Assembly: GCA_004352715.1 (NCBI GenBank)
Contig: SCFE01000025.1
Location: forward strand, 139,997-203,996
Origin: Hofstenia miamia
Taxonomy: Eukaryota; Xenacoelomorpha; Acoela
Length of the DNA: 64,000 bases
Reading direction: 5' to 3'
Shown here piece by piece: positions 24,601 to 35,350 of this stretch (the stretch's first letter is position 1; every line of letters begins with the position of its first letter). The notes beneath the pieces are model-generated. The model was not told the DNA's origin. It made no database searches and saw nothing but the letters and a program-made list of their open reading frames with translations. The position numbers and the translations under genes were made by a program.

Positions 24601-24670
24601 ATTCCTCTTTAATAGACAATGCCTACTTAGCGACAATAATACACTACATTCATTTGAAAATTTTGTATAA
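21603..24670 (+). pseudogene. CR1/L2-like LINE ORF2 (endonuclease plus reverse transcriptase), broken
   Basis: ORF2 opens with a hydrophobic N-terminal stretch and the signature LLLSGDIKLNPG, common at the start of CR1/L2-type ORF2. The apurinic endonuclease domain follows (SLNSNRNDFLNL, LITETWLQ). A 63-N gap (22092-22154) and an AT-rich patch near 22400-22540 interrupt it. The RT domain is spread over frames from 23081: ISPIYKKA; KEFGFRNGYST; AILDLSKAFSSMN; YQYADDTCL, with the catalytic ADD intact; and NYLGVEID. The basic C-terminal tail is at 24488-24670. The many frameshifts and stops mean no activity. The next feature is its (ATT)n tail. Confidence 0.85.
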
Positions 24671-24816
24671 AATGCAAATACACAGACACACAACACATAT
24701 ACACACATTTTAATATTATATATATTTATTATATTTGTAAATAGCTTTTTGTAGTTTTGTAGTTTATAGTTTTTTGTACTAATTTCTTGTAGCAATAAAT
24801 TGCTTTTGAATCTAAA

Positions 24817-24846
24817 ATTATTATTATTATTATTATTATTGTTATT
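24817..24846 (+). repeat. (ATT)n 3' tail of the LINE
   Basis: A simple ATT repeat follows the ORF2 end and 3' UTR. It probably marks the 3' terminus of the LINE, which in CR1/L2 types is a short simple repeat instead of poly(A). Confidence 0.6.
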
Positions 24847-25247
24847 AAGATACTTTTATTTAAAAAAAAATTTAAATTACAAATATATAAATTTCATTAA
24901 TAAAAGTTTAATCCTTGTTTTAAGCGACATGTATTACAAGGGCAAGTATGTTCAATAGTGAATTTGCTTTGAAAAACTTCCAAAAATTTTTTTTAAATTC
25001 TAGTTTACATTTTTTGGTGCATTAAGATTAATTGATGTCTTCAAATGAATGTAGTTTGCTAATGGAACCACTCGATGGAAAACATTGACATGTCTTAGAT
25101 TTTCTACAAATTTTGCTTTCAGTGATAATGTGATTTGAACTTTTTAGATTTGAACGACGTACAGTTTTAAAGAATACAAAGTTATAGATTTTAAAATTAA
25201 ATTTATTGTTTAAAAGCTTTGTAAAGAGAAAAATCGAAAAGTTGAAG
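24847..25247. other. No recognised feature
   Basis: About 400 bp of AT-rich spacer between two LINE fragments in opposite orientation. Confidence 0.4.
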
Positions 25248-26045
25248 TTAAAAAGAGATAGACAAAATATTTAATAGAATTAAGCAAGACTTGAATTTTT
25301 CTGTCTGTATTATCCAACGACAACATCTTACTTGAAATTTTACTAAACGATCGACATCATTCTTATTAGCATACCAAATTTGAGAAGCATAAAGAAGAGC
25401 CGGTAAAATCAATGAATTATACAGATTCTCTTTTATTTTGGAGTTAGTATTGAATGGTATAGTTCTTATGATAGAAATAAAAGACATTTTACATGATTTC
25501 AATTTCCTTGATATATTTCCACTCCAAAAAAAATTATTTGAGATAGTAACTCCAAGATCCTTAACCGAAGATGAATAAACTAATTTTACATCACTGCTTA
25601 GCTGAATAGTGGTTTCTGCAGACATTATAGTAAGTAGTTGAAATTTTTCAAAGTAAAATTCCATTTTGTTTGTATATTCTGCAAATAGAAGCGGCATTGT
25701 ATCAATACATTGATCAGGTAAATCATTAATAAAGGAAATAAAATGCAGCGGTCCAAGTACAGATCCCTGTGGCACACTACTAGTAAGCAATTAAGATTTC
25801 GTGTTGTTTATAATAACCTGTTGAGTTCTATTTAATAGGTATGATGAAAGTAAATTTAGAAAATTATTTGGAATATTCAATCTACTCAGCTTATCAAAAC
25901 GGATTTCATGTGAAACCTTATCAAAGGCTTTTCTAAAGTTAATGTATAATATCATGCATGACTTAATTTCATCAAAATTGGAGTACAATCGATCTATTAA
26001 ATAAGAAGTTGAGTTACTGTTGAACTTTTTTAACAAATCCAAATT
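25248..26045 (-). pseudogene. LINE reverse transcriptase fragment, minus strand
   Basis: Two adjoining minus-strand frames give RT motifs: ILYINFRKAFDKVSH (catalytic Asp replaced by Asn, INF for the usual LDF); SSVPQGSVLGPLHF; and LLFAEYTNKM where the FADDT active site should be, so both Asp residues are lost. NLYNSLILPALLYASQIW belongs to the downstream part. The second piece begins with CAA-to-TAA-type damage near 25790. This is a distinct LINE lineage from the two plus-strand copies, and it is catalytically dead. Confidence 0.8.
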
Positions 26046-26588
26046 GACAATACGTTAGTCTTTTTTTATTTTTTGGAAAAAATGCATCGAAAATATGTGA
26101 TGTGCAGGTAAAACATTTGATTGCATCACAGTCGTTCATCAAAACAGACCTCCTTACTTGCACACAACAATGATGCAAATTTCTTAAATATACATAAATA
26201 AATATATATATATATATATTAGAATTTCTTCATAAAACCAGTTGTGAAAGTGTGAGAACCTGTGTGAAAATATACCAGCACTTTATCTAAGAAAGTGAGT
26301 ATATGTTTGTAAATTGGCACTTTATGAAGACTTATTACGTAATAGCTGGGGCAGATATTTTTGCCTATTGAAAAATGTTCCGAAAGGCACACTCAAATGT
26401 CATGATTTACATCTAGATGATTTACTAGAAAACTATTAATATTTTTAAATAATATTATGATAAAAACAAGAGATGCTCTATCAACTATGGAATATAAGCG
26501 TCAAAAATCATCTTTAAAGGTAATAACTCACAGTATGGTTCTAATCTTTAATAACTATGTTTTGCTAAGGAAAGTAGGGTTTACTCAC
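26046..26588. other. Spacer or intron with (TA)n tract
   Basis: A (TA)n tract lies at about 26204-26220. No coding region is evident. If the LDLa exon model is right, this is the start of the intron following the exon that ends at 26589. Confidence 0.4.
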
Positions 26589-27157
26589 GGACAACGAAAA
26601 GGCGTAGAACAATCAGTAGATTTACTGCAGTCAGCTGAACTACCACAACGTAAGTAATAAGGTTCATCAGTCTTATAATTTCTACATAGCAATAGATCAT
26701 CTGGACACAAGCACCTTTGAAAGCATTCAAGATCCGAAGTACAGCTGGTACTAATTGTACTGCATGTGTTATTGCTGCATCGGATTCCTTCACACATCTT
26801 TGAATTGCAGTACTTTTCGTCACCGCCTTCTGGGCAATCGACATACGTATTGCAGACTGAGTATTTTGGAATACAAATATGTCGATAGCCTGGACATCTT
26901 ATTGCTAATTGTGCTGAACATTTATATATAATTTCATCTTCCCAGTTCATGCAATCGAAGACGCCATCATTTATTTGTTGATAGGAAATGCATGACGGAT
27001 TTGCTTCACCTATTTCCCTGCATTTGTACGAATTTTGGCATATACCGCAATCAAAGCAGGCATTGGAAATTCCAAAACTAAAAAATGATTTTAAAATGAA
27101 CACAAACATTTTAAAAAATGTATTATGCAAAAAAGTTTTTATAAATGATGTATCCAA
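26589..27157 (-). CDS. Signal peptide plus LDLa repeats, first exon of a secreted or receptor protein
   Basis: A Met at 27109 begins a good signal peptide (MFVFILKSFFSFGISNA, cut before CFDCG). An in-frame Met at 27157 adds 16 residues. The mature part is very Cys-rich. A first LDLa-like module ends NDGVFDCMNWEDE. A textbook second one reads CIPKYSVCNTYVDCPEGGDEKYC. A CSNNTC...CTSDLEC region with further Cys follows. The exon ends at a strong donor, CC/GTGAGT (26589/26588), in phase 2. The LDLa exon at 16168 needs a different phase, so at least one more exon must lie between if they are one gene. Order and strand (signal, LDLa, LDLa, 7TM) fit one LDLa-GPCR spanning about 15 kb. Confidence 0.7.
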
Positions 27158-27570
27158 TCAGATTCTATGTACTGAGCCTATCCTATTAGAACCGTTCTCA
27201 ATTCAATTGACACTATGTAAGTTGAAAAACAAAAAATTACCAATTTATATTTTCGTATTTGCTATATATACATACGCAGACTTGGGATCTTGGCTTTTAA
27301 AATATGTTTCCATTTACCTGACTCAATTATGCTAAACCGCTATAATGCACAGAAAGAGATCTATATTTAGCATTTTAACATTCAATGTCTACATTTTCCT
27401 TGATTCATGCAGTATTTCTTTATGCTTGTACCCAAAATGCAATGTTCCATTGATACCTTAATACAGATCACAGTAAAATAAAAAACATAAAATATGTATT
27501 GAGAAAAGGTTAAGGAAAGCAAGCAAACTTCAATCTGGATTTAACCTGCAAAAACTAGTATATATTTTAT

Positions 27571-27600
27571 CAGCGGCGTAGCGTGAGCTTTTTGAATGGG
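27571..27600 (+). repeat. hAT-like terminal inverted repeat
   Basis: CAGCGGCGTAGCGTGAGC resembles the CAGNGGCGTAGC termini of a widespread hAT group. It lies 130 bp downstream, in transcript sense, of a hAT transposase C-terminal remnant on the minus strand, which is where the 3' end of such an element would fall. The other end was not found. Confidence 0.45.
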
Positions 27601-27731
27601 TATGTACTATGTAGGAATGCATATGTATTTACTTATACCATTCGTGTTTTTACATACTGAATATATTAATTTATGTAAGCTATGTTTATGCATATATATA
27701 TATATATATATAATTTAATCAAAACACGAGT

Positions 27732-27953
27732 TTATTTATATTTAAAAAAAATTCTCCTTTCTTTTTTAGCATACAATTCAATGACATTTTCATAAAACTG
27801 GTGATTTGCTTCTAAAGTTTTGATTAATTCCCGTTCTGCACAAAGAAACATTAAATTTCTCTTTCGGTTTTGAGTCATTGTTGTTCGTAAACATGATACC
27901 ATACGATTTAAAACGCTGAATTCAGGCTCAGCTTCAATTCAAATTTTAACCAT
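27732..27953 (-). pseudogene. hAT transposase C-terminal (dimerisation region) remnant
   Basis: The minus strand reads EAEPEFSVLNRMVSCLRTTM, followed by MTQNRKRNLMFLCAERELIK. This follows the hAT C-terminal pattern (ERxFSxxNRIxSxLRxxMxxxRLxxLMxxxxE) and stops at 27732. There is a stop just upstream of EAEPEF, and the catalytic RNase H-like part is not seen. A TIR-like sequence lies just beyond. It is a 3' fragment of a DNA transposon. Confidence 0.55.
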
Positions 27954-28501
27954 CATAATAAGCATAACTAGTTTATTTTACGTGATGATTGCAATTTATT
28001 GTAGAACTTAAGCCCAGATTAGTGGTTTAGAAGGTGAAGTTAATTGAGTGATAAGTATTTCATATTAGTTGATGTTTTTTTAATGAATAGGAAGTCAATA
28101 TCAATTAACAAAAATTTACTAAATCTTCCAGTACACAGTGCTAATCTGTACTAATTTCACAGTATATCAGACAATCAAGTTAGAGATTTCAAATGTATGC
28201 CACTGACAAAGAATTAATTCAAATTCAAGATAATCCGAACATTGTATATTTAAATGTTTGAAACCAGGTATCGAGGTATTCAAATATTATAAACTTTTGA
28301 CAAAATGAGTAGACTGTGAAGATATAAAATTTGTCACTATTATATGTCACATAGAAAAATTTGGAAAAGACATCAAAAGTTCATTTAACGCAATCGTGAA
28401 AATATTTCAATGCCATGTATAAAGGAAATATTTCGAAAGATTTCTCCTTAATTGGATAGTGGCAAATTAATGGGTTTGGTTGTTGTTGACAAAATAAGAA
28501 T

Positions 28502-28881
28502 AACTTATATATATATATATATANNNNNNNNNNNNNNNNNNNNNNNNNNNNNNNNNNNNNNNNNNNNNNNNNNNNNNNNNNNNNNNNNNNNNNNNNNNNN
28601 NNNNNNNNNNNNNNNNNNNNNNNNNNNNNNNNNNNNNNNNNNNNNNNNNNNNNNNNNNNNNNNNNNNNNNNNNNNNNNNNNNNNNNNNNNNNNNNNNNNN
28701 NNNNNNNNNNNNNNNNNNNNNNNNNNNNNNNNNNNNNNNNNNNNNNNNNNNNNNNNNNNNNNNNNNNNNNNNNNNNNNNNNNNNNNNNNNNNNNNNNNNN
28801 NNNNNNNNNNNNNNNNNNNNNNNNNNNNNNNNNNNNNNNNNNNNNNNNNNNNNTGTATATATATATATATATATATATATT
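28502..28881. repeat. (TA)n microsatellite containing an assembly gap (Ns 28524-28853)
   Basis: TA repeats border 330 Ns on both sides. The long Y/I frames reported across it are artefacts. Confidence 0.9.
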
Positions 28882-29023
28882 AAAAGTAATTATACTGAGC
28901 TTTGCAATCTTCATTTTAAACGCTATGAAAAATATTGACCGGTTTCGATTCAGTAACAAACATGCGGGGACATAAATATTTACAATTGACTACACTATCA
29001 AATACAAAATTACTGCATGCACA

Positions 29024-30600
29024 CTAGAATAAATTTAATGTTGTCATGCTTTGTTGCTTATTTAGTAATTGATGTTTCATTGCTTGCTTGATGATTAAAG
29101 CTTCGCCTATTTTAGGATGTTGTGTTTTTAGTTGTATGTAAAATTTTTTTTCTTTAACTTGGTGTTTATGCATAAATATTTCTGATCTTAGATGTCCGTT
29201 AATATGCTCCTTCATTCTTGTTACCAAGTGTCGCTTTGTTTCCCCGACGTATGATTTTTCGCAAGCATCACATTTATAATTGTAAGCAACGGAGGAAACT
29301 AAATTCTTTGGAATGAGATCGTTATTTTGGAACATATCTTTAGTTTTATAAGACTTAAATAAAGGAATGATCTTTGTTCATTTTAAATTTTTGTTCATAG
29401 TTGTTATTTTCTTCTTTAAACTTTGAATTTGGTTACATACAGAAGGAAGCTTTAAATATACATTGATATTGGTTTCATCAAGCTTTTCCATTTTATTGAC
29501 TTCATTGTTATTGCAAAATAAAGTGTTCGAATATTTTTTGAATAATTTGTGCAGATAAACATTATTCTCAAGTATTTTAAAAACATTGTTGGTGGCATCT
29601 GAACATTATTCTCAAGTATTTTAAAAACATTGTTGGTGGCATCTGTAAGGTGTTTGTAATTTGAGGATGTAAGTTTAGCTCTATTAAACAAAGCTTTGAT
29701 TGTATTTATTTTGAATGCTTTGTTGCAATTTGAATGGTATGGAATGTATAATCCAGAATTTGTCTTTTTTATGTACCAACTAGTTTCGTATTTCTTAGTA
29801 AAATTATATACGCACACATCTAGAAAATTTAATTTATTATTTACTTGACATTCCATGGTGAATTGAATATCTTTAAGCTGACTATTGAGATATTTAGAAA
29901 ATTTTTTGCTTCATCTTATTCTTTAATTATTGCAAACACATCATCAACATATATAAAGTAACACTGTGGCTTGGTTATAGACGCTTCTTCAAGTTTGAGA
30001 ATGCTGCCATTGTTGGACTTAGGGCTGATCCCATTGCCATTCCTTCAATTTGATAATAAATTTTATTATTAAAGAGGAATCAAGTATTAAGACAACACAT
30101 ATTTAGTAATTTACGCAGTGTTTCATGACTAAGTGAAATTTGTTCTTGTGGAATAAGTTTTATGATGTGATCAACTGCCCTTTTTACTGGGATGTTTATA
30201 AACAAAGACTTAACATCATAACTAACGATAAATTTATCTTTTATATTTTAATCAAATGAATTTGATAATTTGGAGAGAAAATTAGGAGCGACTTTCAGGT
30301 TGTACCTGGTTGGAATATAAGGTTTTAATAACTTGTCACGCCATTTTGTCAAACTTACATTTTGAAAATTCGTTGTTCATAATATAAGTCTCATTGGAGG
30401 ATTCATTACATCTTTATGAATTTTTGGGGAGACCATATAGTCGACAAGGTTGTGAACCTGTACTTCTGAATTTTTCATAAAGTTCTTTGCTCAATTCTCC
30501 ATTCATTCTCATTTCTAGGAGTTTTTTATTTAAATTTCTCTTCTTTGATAAATTTTGTTGATATATTAGTATTACATTCACTTTCAAATTTTATTTTGTC
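29024..30600 (-). pseudogene. Penelope-like element (RT plus GIY-YIG endonuclease), broken
   Basis: Read from 30600 down, RT motifs typical of Penelope-like elements appear: PCRLYGLPKIHK; FIVSYDVKSLFINIP, with the catalytic Asp; then IEGMAMGSALSPTMA. The YxDD region (about 29950) is degraded. The linker has LDVCVYN and YIKKTNSGLY. The C-terminal endonuclease (29024-29335) keeps YKCDACEKSYVGETKRHL with CxxC and the Tyr-Val-Gly-Glu-Thr core, then an MKEH motif, as in the GIY-YIG nucleases of this group. A 44-bp tandem duplication (29558-29645) and several stops inactivate it. The EN-carrying type uses target-primed insertion. The 5' end runs into a (TA)n/N gap at 30703. Confidence 0.85.
29558..29645. 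repeat. 44-bp tandem duplication inside the Penelope-like ORF
   Basis: The unit starting AACATTATTCTCAAG is present twice in tandem and virtually identical. 44 is not a multiple of three, so it shifts the frame. The near-identity of the units implies the duplication is recent relative to the decay of the element, or is an assembly artefact. Confidence 0.85.
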
Positions 30601-30702
30601 GTTTAAAATTGCTTAGTTGTGTACATCGACTTATCCATTACTATAATTCCATTACCTTTATCAAATTTGGATATATATATTGAGTTATCTAAAGAAAGTT
30701 CT

Positions 30703-31437
30703 ATATATATATNNNNNNNNNNNNNNNNNNNNNNNNNNNNNNNNNNNNNNNNNNNNNNNNNNNNNNNNNNNNNNNNNNNNNNNNNNNNNNNNNNNNNNNN
30801 NNNNNNNNNNNNNNNNNNNNNNNNNNNNNNNNNNNNNNNNNNNNNNNNNNNNNNNNNNNNNNNNNNNNNNNNNNNNNNNNNNNNNNNNNNNNNNNNNNNN
30901 NNNNNNNNNNNNNNNNNNNNNNNNNNNNNNNNNNNNNNNNNNNNNNNNNNNNNNNNNNNNNNNNNNNNNNNNNNNNNNNNNNNNNNNNNNNNNNNNNNNN
31001 NNNNNNNNNNNNNNNNNNNNNNNNNNNNNNNNNNNNNNNNNNNNNNNNNNNNNNNNNNNNNNNNNNNNNNNNNNNNNNNNNNNNNNNNNNNNNNNNNNNN
31101 NNNNNNNNNNNNNNNNNNNNNNNNNNNNNNNNNNNNNNNNNNNNNNNNNNNNNNNNNNNNNNNNNNNNNNNNNNNNNNNNNNNNNNNNNNNNNNNNNNNN
31201 NNNNNNNNNNNNNNNNNNNNNNNNNNNNNNNNNNNNNNNNNNNNNNNNNNNNNNNNNNNNNNNNNNNNNNNNNNNNNNNNNNNNNNNNNNNNNNNNNNNN
31301 NNNNNNNNNNNNNNNNNNNNNNNNNNNNNNNNNNNNNNNNNNNNNNNNNNNNNNNNNNNNNNNNNNNNNNNNNNNNNNNNNNNNNNNNNNNNNNNNNNNN
31401 NNNNNNNNNNNNNNNNNNNNNNNNNNNNNNNNNNNNN

Positions 31438-31468
<31 letters not shown>
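30703..31468. repeat. (TA)n microsatellite containing an assembly gap (Ns 30713-31437)
   Basis: TA repeats border 725 Ns on both sides. Confidence 0.9.
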
Positions 31469-31469
<1 letters not shown>

Positions 31470-34204
31470 CCATAGCGTGGATCAATTAATGACAAAACAT
31501 TACCTACACCTACATACTGCATTTTAATCATCTTCATAACTTCATAACAAATTTTTTTACTATATTACACAATGATAAAGTATAAACAGTAACATATTTT
31601 GCCATTAGCAAAATGCGTGGGTTTTACAGCGCTTTGCCATAATAAACTTTTTCAGAGCAGAACAAACCTACATCATCAAATGTATCTTGAATTACAGCAA
31701 TTACTTCAGTAATGAGCTAGTAATTGCCTAGTTATTACGTGATTATTGAGTTTGAAATTTTATAGATGCGATGATAATATTAACTCTAAATCCTTTAAAT
31801 TTTGTATACCATCTTTCTCTCTACTACTTTTTTAAGAATAATATTTTCCGTGAAAGCTTATAGCAAACACTGGTAATGAATTTTTCAGTTTACATCGCTG
31901 ATCTTCCCCAAAACTCATGCGTTTTGTTTTATGCATGAACATCTCAAGAAAATTAAATTATTTTAATTGCACACCACTAAGCGGAGGAAAACAAATTGAT
32001 TTGCTTTAAAATAAATGTCGTGCGATAATGCAACTGGCAAGTTCATTACATGCTTTTCAACAAACAAGAAGGCTTATAGTCAGCAATAATTCATCGTAGA
32101 TGGTTTTATAGATTAATAGGTTTTTTTGCAAAACGTGTTTGAAATATCGACGTTGGGAATAATATTTTTGAAAATCCTTGCAAGTTCTTTAAGAGATAAA
32201 CTACATAATATGTAATAGTGAAATGTCCGACAAAACCTTCCCGACAGGGATTGATCGTAGATGCTTTTCTAGATGATAATTATTTCTTTTCTCACTAATG
32301 TATTAACCGTTCTACGTCGTTTGGTGTGTTTCTATCACCCCACACTCCTTAATTACGTTGCTGAAATGCGGGAAATTTCGGTAAACCAACAAAAACTTAT
32401 GACTTTTTAAATCAACCTAAATCCTTAATAATGCTAAATAGCAGCAATGTTTAGCAACTTTATTTACAATATTAACTGCATTTCTATGATTATGGCCATA
32501 TAGGGTAACTTTATTACCCCAAGTTATTTGATCTAACAAACATTACGAATACTGTATTATGTCAAATCATCTTATATCTTACATTGCATACATGCAACTC
32601 TCCTTTCAAATCTCTATTGTTGCTTGTAAATAGTTGAGGAAGTTGGTGATGAAGCTCTTTCAATCATGATTCAAGATTTAAGTAATGAAGATATTTTGTT
32701 GATGGTATTTCACCTGGATTGGGAAATTTTGAACTTCAATGATGAGCATGAAATATGTTCAATTTTTAACTTGTGACCCAAACTGGCCTGCCTAACAATG
32801 ATCCAACATTCAAACCAATAGTATAATACACGCAAAAATGTTTTAGCATAAAAGCATTAATGAAAACAAGACAAAATCAATAAAAAATAAAAGTAAAATT
32901 AGAATGTATTAGTCTTTAAGGATTTTAAAGATTGAAGGATTTGACTTCTTAAATTGTTCCTTAATTCTGTTTGTGACCCGCAACCCAATTTGTCTAAGAG
33001 TGCCAAGCAACCCCACCTGTCGACCTTTTACTTGACTCTCAGACGAGTTGATCAGTAACCACCTTGAATGATATACAGAGGTATTAGTTGCAGTATTAGG
33101 TCAAATCCAGAATATCTTGGCAATGCTGGACAACAATTATGTCAATGGTCTAACTCATATATCAACATGCACCCTGGTTTGAAAGGAGGCATCATGAAAA
33201 TATTTGGTTTTATAATGTGTAATCTGGTTTTGCACTTAACCAACTACAATAAATATGAGAAGTTACAGTGACTTGGGCATAAAATGCAGAAATTACTATT
33301 TCCCAATACAATCACATTGAAACAAGCTAGCTTATATCTAAATCAAGTTAATAATATTGCTATGGACATTTGTTTACTGCATGCTATTTTGAAAATTATT
33401 TTTTGACAAATTGTGGGCACTTTCCAAAAAAAATCGACGCACTATGTACAAGAGAACTTGCAAAATTCATCAGTTAACATTATGTTTCACAACCTTTCAA
33501 TTTGGCCATATTTGAGCGAAGGTAAACGTTCTTTATTCTTGTTATCTTTAATGTATCTCAATGAGTACAATTTACAACAAACTTCATAGAAGATAAAAGG
33601 AAAATGAACAAACAATAAGTCTTTATTGCACTGGTCGCAAGTACTGAAGATAGTCACATGAGTTTGTCTTAGACATTCTAAATTTTGCTCTAAAATTTTT
33701 TATAATGCTCTTGCTATTATTTAACAAGCATTTTAAAATAAGATTATAAAAAGGTGTATTGAATAAAAGATTAAGGAAAATCTGCATGAACAAATTTAGA
33801 AGCAGAACTATACATTTACTTGGCTTAATAAAGGCTCGTTTGTGCTCGTTGCGTTTTCAATACGTTAGAAGTTTGCCTCATTGGCAAGTTTGGTAGCAAA
33901 AGTTGTATTAATCCCTGTATTAAGTACATGTGTGACTATATGTGTCAATGGATGAGTGACTCTATGACATTAAAGAAGACAAGGTCTCCACTTGATAAAG
34001 AACAGAGAAGATTCTTTTTTCTCATACAAATATTTACAAAATATTACAAAAAAGTATTATAAGCTTTCAAAATTTGTTGCAAGCTGCATGATATATGTGA
34101 AAGAATTATGTAGATTTAACAAAATTCTTTAAATATATTTTATATTAAACAATATGGAATTTATAATTTGAGGTGACAAAGTTACCCCAAACAACAATGC
34201 CCAT
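31469..34204. other. No recognised gene
   Basis: AT-rich. A plus-strand frame of about 48 codons near 32630-32775 (beginning VEEVGDEALSIMIQDL) has an exon-like composition but no recognisable family, and its borders lack clear splice sites. Confidence 0.35.
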
Positions 34205-34265
34205 ATTTTAAAATTAATGATATAGAATTGAAGAAATTGTTTCTTCCAAAGTTTCTTTACAACAG

Positions 34266-34309
<44 letters not shown>

Positions 34310-34370
34310 CTGTTGTAAAGAAACTTTGGAAGAAACAATTTCTTCAATTCTATATCATTAATTTTAAAAT
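34205..34370. repeat. Perfect 166-bp palindrome with (TA)n centre
   Basis: The arm from ATTTTAAAATTAATGATATAG to the (TA)n tract is repeated exactly as reverse complement, with the (TA)n run at the symmetry centre (about 34287/34288). The right arm ends at a single N (34371). Perfect identity suggests a foldback assembly or sequencing artefact at the microsatellite, or a very recent inverted duplication. Confidence 0.85.
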
Positions 34371-34413
34371 NAATCAAACCATCCGCAATGCAATAGTTCA
34401 AAATTTTTCAATC

Positions 34414-34418
<5 letters not shown>

Positions 34419-34461
<43 letters not shown>
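34419..34461. repeat. (TA)n microsatellite
   Basis: About 43 bp of alternating TA, 50 bp from the palindrome. Confidence 0.9.
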
Positions 34462-34463
<2 letters not shown>

Positions 34464-35022
34464 GTAAAAGTATTGTGCACAATTAAGAGCTAAATATCAC
34501 AAATAACAATGATTTGGATTGCAAACAAGATTTAATGATTACAAAGCAGGTTTCACAGTTAAAAATTTATGAGCTGATTTATGGTATATAAATTGTTCAA
34601 CTAATAAGATTTGTGATTTGAGATAAAACGAACAATGTTGGTAATTCTATTGTTAATATGCAATATTAAATAAATATAAATAAAAAGAAACTCACAATTA
34701 AGGAAAAACTGTCACAATGGGAAGCAAGAGTATATAGATTTTCAAGGTCAGCAATGAAAGCCCTTTTGTATGCTTCATATTTCTGAGAAATTGTAGTGTT
34801 GAATTGCTGTCATGTTGACTTTCTAAAACTAGTAGTGTGTTATTTATGATATGGCATTTGTATTTTCAATTTTCACTGTGCAGGCTCCTATTTCTCACAG
34901 GTTATGAATTATGTCCAAGTGTGTTTTAAATATTTCTGAAATTTTTTTTGACGTTCATAAATACAATTTGCGGTCACAAACAATAATAAATATTGATAGT
35001 GCAGTATTTATTTCAACCTTCT

Positions 35023-35350
35023 TTAAAAAAATTGTTTTATAGCATCTCTAGGATAATGGTTTGTGGTCAGGTTTCTCTTCAAAGACACCATCAAGCTCAC
35101 ATTAATGGCTTCCATATCAGAGCTCATCTGATGAGGCAATGTTGTCAAGTTGTAGAGTGCCACAAGCCATTCAGAAAAAATATAGTATGAACATTGAGTA
35201 CTAATCACTAAAATCAATTTCACCAAATGTCTTTGACATTAATGGCCCATTTTATGAAGTCTGTTCAAAGTATGGGTGCTAATATCCAAGACATTAGGCA
35301 GTTTCTGCATTTCTGTTATCACATATCATAGTTCCATAGAATCATCAGTC
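35023..35350 (-). pseudogene. Broken coding-like segment, family not recognised
   Basis: The minus strand keeps one frame for about 109 codons with two stops (TGA near 35324, TAA near 35248). The residues between look protein-like, not random: QKLPNVLDISTHTLNRLHKM, then ALYNLTTLPHQMSSDMEAIN, ending PRDAIKQFF. I cannot assign a family. It could be a decayed host exon, a retrocopy or part of a transposon. No clear splice sites border it. Confidence 0.35.
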
